DNA of 64,000 nt from Scatophagus argus (taxonomy: Eukaryota > Chordata > Actinopteri > Scatophagidae): assembly GCF_020382885.2 (NCBI RefSeq), contig NC_058506.1:5642001-5706000 (forward strand), in the 5' to 3' direction. Below are positions 1-13,743 of this stretch, in pieces; position 1 is the first letter of the stretch; every line of letters begins with the position of its first letter. A program made the translations under genes and the position numbers. Below the pieces are notes generated by a model, which worked only from the letters and a program-made list of their open reading frames with translations, had not been told where the DNA came from and did not search any database.

Positions 1-3000
1 ACTGCAAGCCTCTCAGATGTCTGCTTTAAGTTCATTCAGCCTTTTTCCTGCTGGCCTGAAGGGGACAAGGGGCTTCTCTTTCCATTGCTTCTGCTGACAT
101 GCTGCTGATTTGGAGAGAACTTTTCAAAGGAGACTGCAGACACCCCACAGGGTGAAACTCCTCTATCTGTTTCATTTTATCTGCCCCCAGCCGCATTTGT
201 TTGTCTGCATGTGTGATCAGCTGCAAGTGCGTGTCCTCATTCTGCCCTGTATGATGTTGCACAGATGACAACTTTTGTCAGCATCATATAGCTGCGTGGC
301 TGTTGACTGGGGAACTTCTCAGATCACGTAAACCCAGCGAGACATCGAAGCCTGAAGCATATGTTACTAGTGTAAAACAGTGACTGTATGATACACATCT
401 GCGCTGGAGGAAGACGGACACATCCTCACAGGAAGACTTAAAAGGAGTGAGTGAGAAGACAGCGATTGCAGGGGAGACGTACTCTCAGAACAGACACTTG
501 ACACAATCCTCTGTTCCATCCTGACACATCAGGATCACTTTGCAGTTTCTTTCTAAAATCTCACACAGTTTAAACAGAAAAAAAGATGCAAAAGAAGGAT
601 TCAAAAAGGATGTATATGTACTTTAGAATTACTTATTCAGATGATGAGTATTTATAAAAGGACACCCAGCTCCATCCACCCGAAAGTGAAACTCCTTTGC
701 AGGTTGTCCTGTATACTGTACAAACTAGCAAGCATGGGTGCACAGAGAAACCTGAAATAATTATTATTATAAACAATCATATATGTATGTTTATACATTT
801 ATTTAATCAATCAAACGGTTTAATTATGGGGTCCTTGTTGTGAAGATATAAGATGTTATTTATTTATTTACTGAGCACTGTAAGCATGTGATACTGTAAC
901 AGCTACTATTGGCCTGGGGGTGAGACTATCAAAGTCACTAATGAGCCTTGAACTTCATAAATAATATAAAAGAAGAAAGTACTAAAAAGGCACATTCTGT
1001 TGCATGTGTAAGGATTGTTCTGAGGCACCCAATTATCCATACAATGTAACTGGCAGGATTTATAAATACTGCATTTCAAAACAAATGTTTTTAATTCCAT
1101 GCATTTATAGAAAAGACAAAGACAGGAAAGCTGCTTTGCTTTTGATTGTCATTTTATGCATAAACATTTTATACATGCACCTATATATCTCAACAAAAGT
1201 TATAATCTTTCCTGATTCTGTCATATCTAATATTTTCTCACAGTCATATTGGCATTTGTTGAAGAATGTTTGGGTTTTTCTGGTCCTGAATTTTCTCCCA
1301 GATGAGTGGCTCTCAAAACATTGGGCCTCTGGATTATTAATATTTATCATTCACACATCCTGCCGCGAATTATTCTGGTGAATGGGATGAGAATTTGTTA
1401 CCAGCCGAAAAAAATGAGATGTTGTTTATTTATAAAAACAGGGGCGCCACTGTCGGGGAAATTATTTGTGTCTCCCTCAGCCCGGCCATGACCTTTGACT
1501 CAGAAGCTGATATCATCAGTCAAATAGTAAGAAAACAGGCTCTATGCTTTCTACATTACTATCTGTGCAGAAATAACTTTGCTGACATATGATGTAAATC
1601 AGGTCACATAGAAAGACCTGAGGCATCTTAAGCAGCTCATTAAATTTCATTTTCACTATAGATGAAATCCTTAATTAGATGGGCTTAATTGCCCGTGAGA
1701 CAAGGAACATTTGTGTTTACCCACCATCCTTGTCTACATCCATTCCCACAGCAGGGATGCTGCCAACCTGCCCTCAAGCCTCTGGTTCCCCACTTAAGTT
1801 CTTAATGAGTATTATTACAACAGCCACCAGCTTTTTAGAATGCAGTCACATGATATTTTTTTAGATTTTGTGCACTTCACTGAGAAATACACTTCCACAG
1901 AGAGTAAGTGGTGCCAGCAGGGACTGTGGTGAACAATGACTGAGAGTCTTTGTGTGAGCTCTCTGACATTTAAAAAGTAGGTCTTTGCTGTTAGCTTTAT
2001 TAATGGTTAATGACTCATTTATCGATGCTTTATACAGCTATAATAAGGCATTTTAGTCATGCTAACGACTTGACTCTGTGGATGGCAATGTCTTTCAGGT
2101 CGCTGCTTTTAAACTCTTGTTAAGATCAACATTTAGGTTGCCATGTTGTGACAAATGCCTTTGGTTTGTGTATATCCTCCTCCAGCCTGACATGCGTAGC
2201 CTTTTTATGGTGCTCTTTAATTAATTACTGTTCACTCTGCATCACATCCCAACCAAATCCACAGACTTTTTGACATTCAAACCTCAGACATTATCAATTA
2301 TTGTAGTGGAAGAGCCATCTATTAATAACACAGTAACACGAGAACCGCAAGCCTGGCATATAAATTGAGAAATTTCCATTTACGAACGACTTAATTATTT
2401 TCTAAAAAAATATCATCAGTCTGCAGGTATAAATGTCGGTGTGTCACCAATAAAGAGCTGTGGGTTTCTCACAGCCAACAAAGATGCAGCTGTAAATGAA
2501 GAATAAATTCTGACTCTGATGTTCCGTGCTCTGCAAGTGCTCACCTACTCCACTAAAGGGGTCCGCCTGATTAATTGAAGCCCTAAATTAAAAATAAAAA
2601 AATGTTGAGAATAGATTTTACACAACAAGAAATGGCAATTTTTTAAAAAAACATCAATAATTACATGAGCTATTAACTAAGCCATTGGTTACAATGTACG
2701 AATCTTCACAATATGCATATAGGATATAACAGGCACTCTTAGTCACATGAATGTGGGCATCTGCCCACACACCACCATCATACAGAAATATCACAAAAGA
2801 TGAGATTTTCCATTTTCACACTCACCCAAACATGGTCTTATTCTCACAGTGGTTTTTCTTTTGTAACAGATGCATGGTGCTGACCTGAACTCTTGACCCC
2901 AACACACAGGTCTCAGACACATTGTGTGGGAAGCGATCAGGGCACGACCCGAGCTGACACAGGATAGTGTAGGTGATGAGTCTATAGGGTTGCGGGGTGA

Positions 3001-5114
3001 GGGACAGTGACATCATATGCACCCAGCCCAGAGGGAGGATGTGAGAAAGATAACCAGAATCTTGTTTGTTTTCAGTTCGGGGGAAGTTGATGAGTTAGAG
3101 AACTGGAGACAAGGAAAACAATACATCATCTGCTGATTTCATATTCTTTAATTAGGTCACTGCATGTATGAGGAACTGACACCTCACAGGCATAGCTTGT
3201 AGCATGATTAAAATTTTTAAATATGAGTAAAAGCAGTTTATTTAAAGTGAGGGATATTTTACAGGACTTGTGTCCTAAAACCTTGCTGTTGTTTCAGGCA
3301 GTTCCAGATGTTTCACTGTAGTTTGTTTATTGTGGGTGGTCTGTGCAGAAGGCTGTGGTGTTCTCATGATTGCTGTTTTCCTCCCACTGTTACCACTGCA
3401 TAATCAATCGTAATCTTCCTAAGACCTCTACTTGCAAACTCTGTGTTGGCCTAACTACATCATGTACGAGTCTACACATCACTGTGTGGCCTGTACGCAC
3501 AGTGATGCAGGTGAGAGGGATCCACATTGTGCTTCAAAAATCAGTTCTTCTCTATACATAGAGTGACCTACTTTGTTGCTATCATCGTGCGTACATTTCC
3601 TCCTGTGTCTTAAATGTGAAGATAAGTGGTGAGCAGCGTATTGTCTTGTCAGATAAAGCCATTAAATTTATCAGGTTGGAACAGAGAAGAAGGTCAGTTT
3701 GCCGAATACAATCTGTCCCGTACAGCATCTGCAGTCAACACTTCGACCTTATGTTTTGTAGTTCACAGAATCTGTGACAAGCTGGATTTATTGTTTTTAT
3801 GCTGTTTCTCAGTATGACATGATGTGACTACAACACACACCAATAAAATGTCTTTTTATTATTTTTTACAACTTTCTGATTTCATCATCATGTCTTACCA
3901 ATAGATACCTTTGCTTTCTTCTAGTTTTCATATATATATATTTAAATTTTACATCTGCTCTCCATCCACATGTACACCTCCTTTAGGATTGTGTAAGCTC
4001 TGGCCAACTTTGTCCAAAAGTTTTAATGGAGCTTACTTAACTTATTTTGAGGTGCTGACTTGCCACACAAGCATTTTCTAAAAACATCACTTTAACGTCT
4101 GTTTTGATTAGTGTCAAGGTGTGTCAGTGAGTCGGAAACCAGGGAATGCATCACGGCACGTTCCTCAGGTGGTGAAGTTTACGTCACTAAACATAAGCAT
4201 AATGAGTAACTCGTAACTTTCCCAGAGTTTTTCTGACAACTATCTCTGTAGTGAACCCGTGGCTACGTGCTCTTCAACACTGGGCAGAAGTACAGTTTGT
4301 ATGACACAGCCTCAGATAGTCTCCAAGGGGGAAAATCTAGAGACACCTTGTCCACCCTAGGACAATGGAAAGCAAAACTGTGTCACGTCATAGCACACAA
4401 CCATTCTTAGTACATTAGGATACAAGAGGGAGGGAAAATAAGGCTGCTGAGTCAAGGCAGACAGGTACTCAGGGAGTTGGTCTACATGACTTTCACCACT
4501 CTGCGAAGACCTTCGACCTGGTGCACGCTGGAGCTGGCTGATGTCCCTGCAGTGTGCTGGCATCAACTTCTGAAGAGCTACCCCGCTGTTGATATGATCA
4601 TAAACGCTGATTAAGTCTCTTGTTGCAAGCACAAGAAAAGAACTGGGAAATAGTGTGTTGCATTGATGCCAGGAACAATAAAAATGTGGGGTGTGATACA
4701 GGATGCTAAAAGCTGAACTCTAAACTACAGGACAAGGGTGATTTGCTGAAAAATTATACTTATGGCACCAAAAAAAAGTTTTATTCCAAAAGCTAATATG
4801 TATTGATTTTAACAAGATTACTCAAAAATCCAAAATATATGCATCTTTAACTAATAGTTCTTGTCTTGTAAGCCAAAGAGAATGCTGCAAATGTGGAGAC
4901 TGATATTATTCTTTTGTCTGTGTGGAGCTTGAGCCAGGAGGCCACTAGCTTAGTTAAAAACTGATATAAAGACTGCAATTGGTGAAAACAGATAGCTTGC
5001 TTAGCTCTATTCAAAGTTCAAAAATCCACCTACCCCCACCTCTAAAGCTCCTTATGTTTTGTATCACATTTGTTTAATCCACACACAAACAGAAGTGTAA
5101 CAACACTAATACAG

Positions 5115-5495
5115 TGATGGCAGAAATCGTGAGAGGTTGCAAAGCATGACAATGCCAAAGTCAGCGTGCTAATATGGCCACAATGATAAAGCGTAAATTT
5201 AGCTGGTATAATATTCATCACCTTAGTTTTGGTTAAACTGATAAGCCTGACAAAAAATAAAACATTAGAATTTTGACTTGATGACAGTGTTGGAGTGTAC
5301 CAGATTTCATGACAACAGTTGTCAGTACACTTCACTCAAAACCACAACCTCATGACTGCGTTAGACAAAAATCATTAGGGTTCATCCTCAGGGAACCATG
5401 AATGTCTGTACCAAATTTCAAGGCAATTCTTCTGATAAATGCTGAGATATCTAGCAGCTGACCCACATTGTCATCCTTAGAACCATGCTGCTGTG
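5115..5495. repeat. Decayed fish interspersed repeat, copy 1
   Basis: The stretch carries phrases that recur in the copy at 45,360-45,780: an 'aatatggccacaatgata' type block, 'catgaatgtctgtaccaaatttcaaggcaat', and an end block with 'ctgacccacattgtcatcc'. The same modules (allele-poor, non-coding, ending in a 'gaccaac' motif) are familiar from many percomorph introns and UTRs. It contains no open frame of interest. Boundaries are approximate because both copies are degenerate. Confidence 0.5.
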
Positions 5496-6538
5496 TGGCC
5501 AGAAATGACAAGTTGTTCGTGTATGGCTTGTTACATGCAGTAATTATTTCTTCAACTTCACAACAACCTCCACCTTCCTTAGGCAAGTGAAGCTATTCTT
5601 TACCCAGATATGATGAATGTATTCCTGCAGGTAAAGAAAGCATGCTGTAACAACTCAAGGAGGTATTCTCTGTCATAGGCGCTACTGTCAGGCAGTTGTG
5701 TCGTGTTGTGCTCCAAGTCAACACCTGCCGTCACGTGAACTCCTGAATACTGAGACGTTCAGTCTGTGTCACGCGATTTTTCCAAGCAAAGGAAAGCGTG
5801 TGTGGTTTCATGAGAAATTTTTCCCCCCAGACATCCTCTGTGTCTGTCTCTGTGAACACACTCCTGCAGAGCCCGCCTCTTATTCTGTCTTCGCACAAGC
5901 AGGAAGAGGAAGCTGAGTGCTCGATTGTGTGTAGGAGCCAAACACTGATCAGAACTTCTCTGGATTACCCCTCCTCTAATAACAAATTATGTCATGAGCA
6001 CAGAAATGTGACAAATGGCTCAACTATGATAAGTATGTGAAAATATACTCATGACACAGAGCTTTGTCTTCAGTTGAGCTTTTTCTTAGGCGTCTTTTCT
6101 TCTGTTTTATCCATTAAAATTTCTACCATCAAATCATTAACCTGTTGACTGTATTTTTTTCCTCAGGTCATGTTAAAGAATGTGTTAGGAGAGCTGAGAG
6201 AGAGAGGGAACACTGATTTATTTTTTCAGCTGAAAACCCCAGGATGCTGGTCCACCCCGGAGGACAATGACCCTCACCAGAGACATGGCCCTCTGCTCTG
6301 TCAAGACTGAACCAACCCCACATTCGGCAGGTTTTATCCATGGACTTAGAGTGCACTTATTAAATCAAAATAATATTTTGATATGAACAATGGGTCAAAT
6401 GGCTATGTGAAATTAAAAAAGGAGTTACCCGCAGCTCTCTTTCAGATGTTTTGACTTCTAATGGTAGGAAAAGCTCACATTAACTATAGTTCTCTTCTAA
6501 CAAAGTGTCCCACTAAGCCGTGACAGTGTATCATACTC

Positions 6539-6576
6539 AATATCAGGATCTTTAAGATCTTTAAGATCCTGATATT
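6539..6576. repeat. Perfect inverted repeat (14-bp arms)
   Basis: Arms aatatcaggatctt (6,539-6,552) and aagatcctgatatt (6,563-6,576) are exact reverse complements around a 10-base centre that itself contains AGATCT. It could form a hairpin or cruciform. No flanking element ends are evident. Confidence 0.8.
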
Positions 6577-6603
6577 AGATCCAAAGCAGCTAAATTCAGC
6601 CAT

Positions 6604-6630
6604 CATTATTATTATTATTATTATTATTTT
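6604..6630. repeat. (ATT)n microsatellite
   Basis: About nine uninterrupted ATT units in non-genic DNA, followed by a short T run. Confidence 0.9.
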
Positions 6631-8534
6631 TTACAAATGTGACATTTCAAAATGCCCTCTATTGAAAAGACCTATCAACCTTGTTTTAAGTAGGCCTTCA
6701 CTAATAGCCTAGAAGCCAGAAGTTAGAAAGCAGCTTGAGAACATAATGGAGAATTTAGCAGGTAAAGTGCCAGTCAATCTTCTCAGGAGCTTATAAATTT
6801 CACAGGAAGATCAGAAATACAACTCCAAATTAATGCTGGTGTGACTTTGTGTCTGTTGGACATGTACATAAGAGACTCCTGGCTAACGTGTTCGCCTTAG
6901 CGTGTTTATACAATCAAACATGAAATGTAAAATGTGTTTGGGATGTCCAGCTTGCTGTGGATTTCTGTCCCTAATTGGCCAAAAATAGATCAAACGGATT
7001 AATGCTTCACTAAAGATAACGAATGACGATAGATTTAAAGCAACCTGTCACCAATTTTTCTATGGGTAACAAGAGCTGCTAATATTACAAACCTTTAAAT
7101 ATTAGAAGATGGCAGATAATTGATGTCAGCAATCCCACACATAAAAATCCAACTCAACGTAGATAATATGTAATTAACATGTAAAACTAAAAAGATAATT
7201 ACCTTTTAAAAGGCAACATATTCTGCTTTAACCTGCCTTTAAAAATAGAGTCCAAAATGTTTTGATTTCAGGTCAGGGGTTTGCTTATTTACAAAGCCAT
7301 CTGTAACTTGTTATAGTTTCACTGTTTCATTTTGCCGATATTTTCTTTTTATTTGAGAGATTTCATTTTAAAAAGAATGTGATGTGAAAAGATGTATGAT
7401 TTTGTTTTTTCCATTCAGCATTTGCCTCCACTGTTGCAGATGAATCAGACGAGGTGGTGTTTTCTCCGCTCAGCCTCCAGTATGGTGAGGATGTCGTGTT
7501 CAGTTTATTCAACTAGCCCTTCTACACAAACTGCAGGGGGATTTTTTTCTCCACGCAATATGCGACCTTTATTGCAGGTCTGAAGGCTTTCACACCTACA
7601 TATTTCTTCATTATGTGCGTGTTGTCGGTATGAATTATTCCTGCAGCACCTGCTGAAAGGACACCCAGTTGTTTAATGTCATTAAAAAAGGGGAACCCTC
7701 GGCGCTGCCTTTACATAAGTACAGTTTGATTCACTCTGCTGCCCAGTGAGTTGCCACACGCACCCTCTGTTTTGTCATAACACATCCTGCTGCGCATGTT
7801 CCCGTATAAGAAAATAATGTCATAACATCACCTATCATACCCCAGCCTCCGGTCCTCACATGCTGAACGGCTCCCTGGTGTTTCGCCACAGCTGCAGTGA
7901 AGCCGTCAGGTCATAACCTGCACCACACATGCACATCCCTCCTACATCGCTTTAATAAATAACAGTGCAGCGTTCTCTTTTGTCTTGCCTGGGGGCATGT
8001 TGCAACTTCACATACATGTGAGGTGTATATTTAGAATAGTTGTATGTAACAGTGGTTGTTGTGTGGAGTTACTTTTAACACTGGAACCAGTGGCCCATGC
8101 GCTGCAAAAAAAACAAGCACACATGCAGGGCCTCAGATGTGTCAGCACAGACACACGCACAACTCTACAGAGAATCATTTACATCCTTGAAACAGAGATT
8201 GTGTTAGGCAATGCTAGATAAACCCCAGATGCAACCGCTCTTTTCCCACACCCTCTCTGCATAGGAAACCCCTGCATGCAGGCACGGCTCTGCGTGATGC
8301 TGCTGCTATGTATTATTCACCACTTTTAAACATGGATTCTCCTTTTCACTCCATTTACACAGTTTTATGGCATTCAGAGCGCACGTGGATAAATGTGATG
8401 CACAGCAGAGGCTGAACACTTTGCACTCAGTGAAATGTATGTGTGTTATTTTAGCTGTTCTACAGAAGCATTGTCATTTGTTCCTTTTTTCCTGTTGGAG
8501 GAGCAGGTGAGAGATCACTCAGGGGGGAAGCCCT

Positions 8535-8535
8535 C

Positions 8536-8566
<31 letters not shown>

Positions 8567-8582
8567 TCTCTCTCTCTCTCTA
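8535..8582. repeat. (CT)n microsatellite
   Basis: A CT dinucleotide tract of more than 40 bases with one CA interruption near 8,561. A separate CCT/CTC-rich pyrimidine tract lies at 8,705-8,757. Confidence 0.9.
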
Positions 8583-8704
8583 GCTCATCAGCATGCACCC
8601 TTTAATCACTTGCACATCATTATTCACCTCCCACAGGCTATGAATTATTCAGCTCTTGGATTTCCACATGAGAACAGTGAGAGAAGACACGAGAAATGCC
8701 TGTT

Positions 8705-8757
8705 CCTCTTCCTCCTCCTCTTCCTCCTCCTCCTCCTCTTCATCTCCCTCTTCCTTC
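8705..8757. repeat. (TCC)n-rich pyrimidine tract
   Basis: Imperfect TCC/CTT repeat, almost purely pyrimidine on the + strand. It produces a spurious leucine-rich open frame and no gene is implied. Confidence 0.8.
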
Positions 8758-11700
8758 CGGCTCAGTCTCCCTCCTTCATGCACCATTGTCACCCTGGCAC
8801 AGGGTGAACAAAGATAGGGAGAAATCACTCACTTCCAATCATGTGAGAATGTTCTACCCTTGAGGTGTCTGAATGTAAAAACCGACAGTGGGTTTATGTT
8901 GTTCTGCCAAAAATCCATCATTATTACCTCAAAATAAAAAACATGTTTCCATTATTTGTTCACAGGGAAAGAAAAAAAAAATTTCAAGCACTATGTCCCA
9001 TTTGAAGTCAAAGTAGTGTGTGAAAATACCTGCAGTGTTTAAAAATATCCCTCATGTAGTTATTGGATTATGGATAAATCAACCAAGTGAAAAAAATGAG
9101 CAGCAATAGTCTGCCTGCTTCCTGTCACTAAAAAGCGACGAGGCATCCAGGTCCACAGGAAAGGTGTGTGACCTCTGCTCTCCCCTGCTCCCATGACAGC
9201 AATTAAATTTACCTCCACAGTCCGCATGACCTCTGATGTGCCATTAACAGGTTACAGTGAAACAGTTAATATTTAGCTGCTTTTGTCCTTCACCTGTACA
9301 GATAGCAGTGAAAACAAACAGAATATTGATGCCTTTTGCCTGCAATTCTACAGCAATATTGAACACATTCCATCCATAACTATTCTCTCTAAAAAATGTC
9401 CCTGTTTCGCAGGGTCAGCTGCAATACAGCCATCATGCAGTACATCTTCCTCACCCCGGTTAGCCAGGGAGACACTTGCGAATTGGAATTAAAATCGATC
9501 GAGCGAGTCTGTGCGCCTGTGCAGCTGCGGCTCGCACATCTCACACGTTCTGGTGTCAGTAGCTGCTGTCATACATCTGTGTTACTGTGTCCACTGGGAA
9601 CACACTGCACCAGCCTGCTGTTATGTCATCTGTGGGAGTTGTTGTTGTTGTTGTTTTTTATTTTTACTCATTCACAACTGAGAAATTGCAGCATATAAAT
9701 CCTCAGTTCCAATATAACTGCCAGATCTGACGCACACTTTGACAGATGGTCTCTACAAGCTGAAAACCTGCTTTACTCCTTGTCATCCAAGCATTGTAAT
9801 CACTCCACAGCCAGTGTGCCACCTTTTCAAAACTCAGCATTACTGCAGGAAAGTGGCCGTTAATGAAATGTGGAGGAGAGAGCAGATCTCTGCTGAGGTG
9901 AAGGAGGTTCTGCAGGCTCCAGATCACAGCCAGGACTCTGGCAGTGTGGAACCTTGGCACAGAGGGAGGCGCAGCGGGACTTAAGGGATGACTTCCTACT
10001 CTCATCCATGCGCCCACACAACCAATCTGCTACTGCTGCTATCTGACTGAGCCTCGCAGGACCCTCAGTGCAGCTACACCCTTATTTGGGCTTCCTCCCT
10101 TTGCACCACATGCATATCTCAGTAAGGAAACAATGGCGCATAATGTGATTTTTAAAAAGTATTTAAAATCATAACATACCGGGGCATTAGGAATATAATT
10201 TAGATTTAGAAGGTCAAAGAAACGTTAAAATACATTTCTCACCTGACTAAATGCCAACTGCTTCCTGCATGTTGACCTCTTTAGCAACACATTTACAAAC
10301 CCATTTATAATGTTCAACTCACCTCATTATCTATTAATGACTAATATTAGGTTCTACGCCTCAGTAGACTGTCAGCCAAAGAGTTATGGCAATATTATAC
10401 ATTATTTTACTACCCTTGAACGCCTCTCATTAGGTTTTACTATGCTTTTCATTACATTAAACACTCGTGTTAAAGCACTTAAGTGCTGAAAATATTTCAG
10501 GTGTTGCAACACAACATGTCTGCAATGAAGTGAGGACTTCACTGACTGAACACAGGATGTGGAGGAAGAAAGCCCACGGCAAGCTGTCTCAGTGACCGGT
10601 TTCACCTTATAACACACATTCACTGGGCACAACACACACATCTAGAAAGCTCTCCCTCCTTCTGCTCTGACTGACATTGGTGAGTAAGATATAAAGGCAT
10701 TTCTTTTCCCAAACACCCCCACCACCAAATTACATGAGGAATATCCTGTCTATCGGATTTACAGTAATACACTGACATACTGATGTTGGCCTGAGCAACT
10801 CAAAAACAAAGCTGCACAATTCAGTGTCCTCATCAGATGCACCACCAAGTAGTAAATGCTGATCCAAGCAGAGATGGTATTCTCAACAATGAAAAAAGAC
10901 AGGATGCAGGGAGGACTGTTGGAAACACACAAGTACATCCGCACTGCACTGAAACCAGTTAATTAGCAGCAGTCTGGTTCTGGTAATAACTGTGGATTAC
11001 TATTATTAGCCTGTTAGACTTTTCTCCTTATTGCTCCATTCATTGGTCTGTTCTCAACTTGGAAGATGGCTGTCATGACTGTTACAACACCTGTAAAGAA
11101 ATATTACACCACATAAATGAGTGTTAAGGTATGTAATTAGGCCCTGCTTTAGTTCATTCACAAAATGAATCCATGCCATCAGTGAGGAAACTGAAATGAT
11201 AAAACTGAATCTACTTGTGGATGTTATCAGAAGATATAACAACAAGATGCGATTACAATTTATTAACAATGTCTGCATGAAATACAGACTGAGATAATCA
11301 TATCACCAACACAGAGCAAATAGTTATGGTTGTACATAACACAGCAGACTGCTGTCAGCACTAACCTTGTTTTGTTTCAGTCTTAGTAGGTGCTAAGGCT
11401 GTTACTGCTCCTCACAACATGTTTTCTTTCACATGTCTGTAGAGGTAACACGGGCACAGCAGGACTGTGAAAAGCATATCAGCAAAAATTTTTTCTTTGG
11501 GAACTTTTGTCCCCCTTTAGTCTCTCTTTCTCACCCCCTATATCCCTCCCCCCCGTTGCTTTGTTATCAATAATGCATGAATGAACACCCCTTGAAACTG
11601 TTTTTACTGCTGAAGCTTTTTATTTTTTGCCGACCAACAAATTCAGTCCTAAAAAAATGCTAAACAGCAGGTCAACCATGAAAATAACTAGTGCTTAAAA

Positions 11701-13710
11701 AAAGTGAGATGGGATGAATGAAACAATGTCCTGTGTTTCTGTGATTGGCTGTGGAAGATCCAAAAACAACATTCTGATTAGAAAGATTAAAAGCTTCTCT
11801 TTGATATGTTTTCTCTACACTGCCAGGCTTCTGGAGATGATTTCATATTTGATTCACAACTAGTTAACACACTTTAAACAAGGAACAGACACCTCACAGA
11901 GACTTTGTTGCGACCTTCTGGCAATTCATGTTTAATTAGTACCATTTACAAATGCAAGTGACAAAAAAATAAAGTTTGACTAGACTAGGAATGGCAGAGA
12001 GGATTTCAAGACCACAAAGTTGTCTGTCTGGTGGATTGACATGTCTGCCAAAAGCTAAGCTCCCCCAGCCTCATTGTGGTCCACTGTGGCCCTGACTTCT
12101 GCCCGTTTTCCTCTCAAGGTTATCGTTTCATTGGCCACAGTTCATCATAAGTGCATTTTTGTTTTTAACTCCATGGCTCTGTCACAGAGAGGCTGCAAAC
12201 ATGCTAATCATGGAAAAACTGACATGAATGAAAATCCGATACATCACTCTATTTTCTATAGTCTAAGTCACTGAGCTTTGGGTGGGGGTATACTCAGAGA
12301 TCTGTCAAGTTTTGGGGACTCAGCGTTGTAAAATGTCAGATGTGTACCAGCTGCAAAGTGACGGCAGATGACTTCAGACGGGAGAGAACAGCTTCCTGTG
12401 AAGCCTTGCAGAAAGACATAAGTGATCTGAACAGGTTGTGGATGGCTACTGAGAGTCAAGTCATTTGTTGCTCCATGAAGCACGTTGGAGCCAAACCGTG
12501 TCACTTGAGCAAAATGTGCCTAAAAAGTTAGAAACTCAGGGGATTTGATACACAAAAACTGAAAAGGTTGGCTGACTGAATTATTAAATGTTTTTCTTTT
12601 TCTTTGCTTTTTACAGCAAAGGACAACAATCTTACCAGACCAGCCGAAGCATTGCCCAATCTGTGCTAATAACCCTAAATTCTTTTTCAGATGTATATTT
12701 GATGTGGCATCCTTTTAACTGATAGGTGAACAAGACATCACTGACATGGGGTGGGAACCAAAGAAACTTCCCAAATGAGCTGGTGGGAAAATGACTTTAG
12801 AAAGACTTCAGACAGGAAATTAACACTGAACTTCCCATTAACCTTACATTAATTTCAGGCAGATGGCAGTGTTATGGATTGTTTGGATGAGTTTGTCGCT
12901 CTGTGGAGCACTTTATTACAGACCTGCCTTGTTTGTATGTTAGATGCACAGTTAATTTTACTTTTTCTGTGCCAGACAGCATGACTTTACAAAAAATCTG
13001 ACATTTAATTCAGTTGGTTTGATTATCTCCGTGTCTTGGGAATAATTCCAGTATGTCGCTTGGTTAATGTGAAGTATTTTTGATTTAATGAAAAAGCTTG
13101 TTCCCTTAGAATGAATGAGAACAAAACTATTTGGAGGCGAACCAGGGGGTCAAGGGGTTAAGGAAAATGGCAGACATAAATCAGAAGTAAAAAGAACAAG
13201 TACAAAGAAAGTACTGTTCCTTTCGGTCTGTCGAGCACCTCCCTTTGGGATTACAAAGTTATGTGGGAAAAGAAAGCAAAGATCAATTTGTGACCATTGC
13301 TCCTGATGGAAATGGGACAGGGAAACACACCTGGATAGGGAATAAGCCAGTGTCACATGCATTACAAACTAAAATTGAATGAAGAATCTCTTGGTTCATT
13401 TGTTGAGATTAAGTGTTGACACACTTGACACGTCCAGTACATTGTCAAAGACTGTCAAAAAAATGATGACTGAAGACTGACTGTACTTAACACTTTGAAA
13501 ACAATCCATATTGCTCCAGTTTTTTCACTTGTTCTACAATGCAGCAGAAAACATTCAAAATTGAAAGTTTTCAACAAACACAATACAGTTTTTTTCTACA
13601 TAAATTTCAAACTGACAAAAAAATCTAAGACAAATCCAATACAACTATTATGTTTCAGTGTCCTAAAAAATCTGTAGAAATTTGGTAACATTTCTTTCAA
13701 GTAGGTTAAC

Positions 13711-13743
13711 CTAACCCTTACTTCATGATGAAGTAAGGGTTAG
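13711..13743. repeat. Perfect inverted repeat (16-bp arms, 1-base centre)
   Basis: CTAACCCTTACTTCAT (13,711-13,726) is followed by one G and then its exact reverse complement (13,728-13,743). The near-zero spacer makes it a cruciform candidate. The upstream flank beginning TTTGGTAACATTT resembles the start of common fish short inverted-repeat elements, so it may be the relic of such an element. Confidence 0.8.

Noticed and set aside
9396-10017. Frames of about 100 codons on both strands near 9.4-10.0 kb
   Set aside because: The two strands overlap, with no similarity and no matching splice sites; treated as chance.
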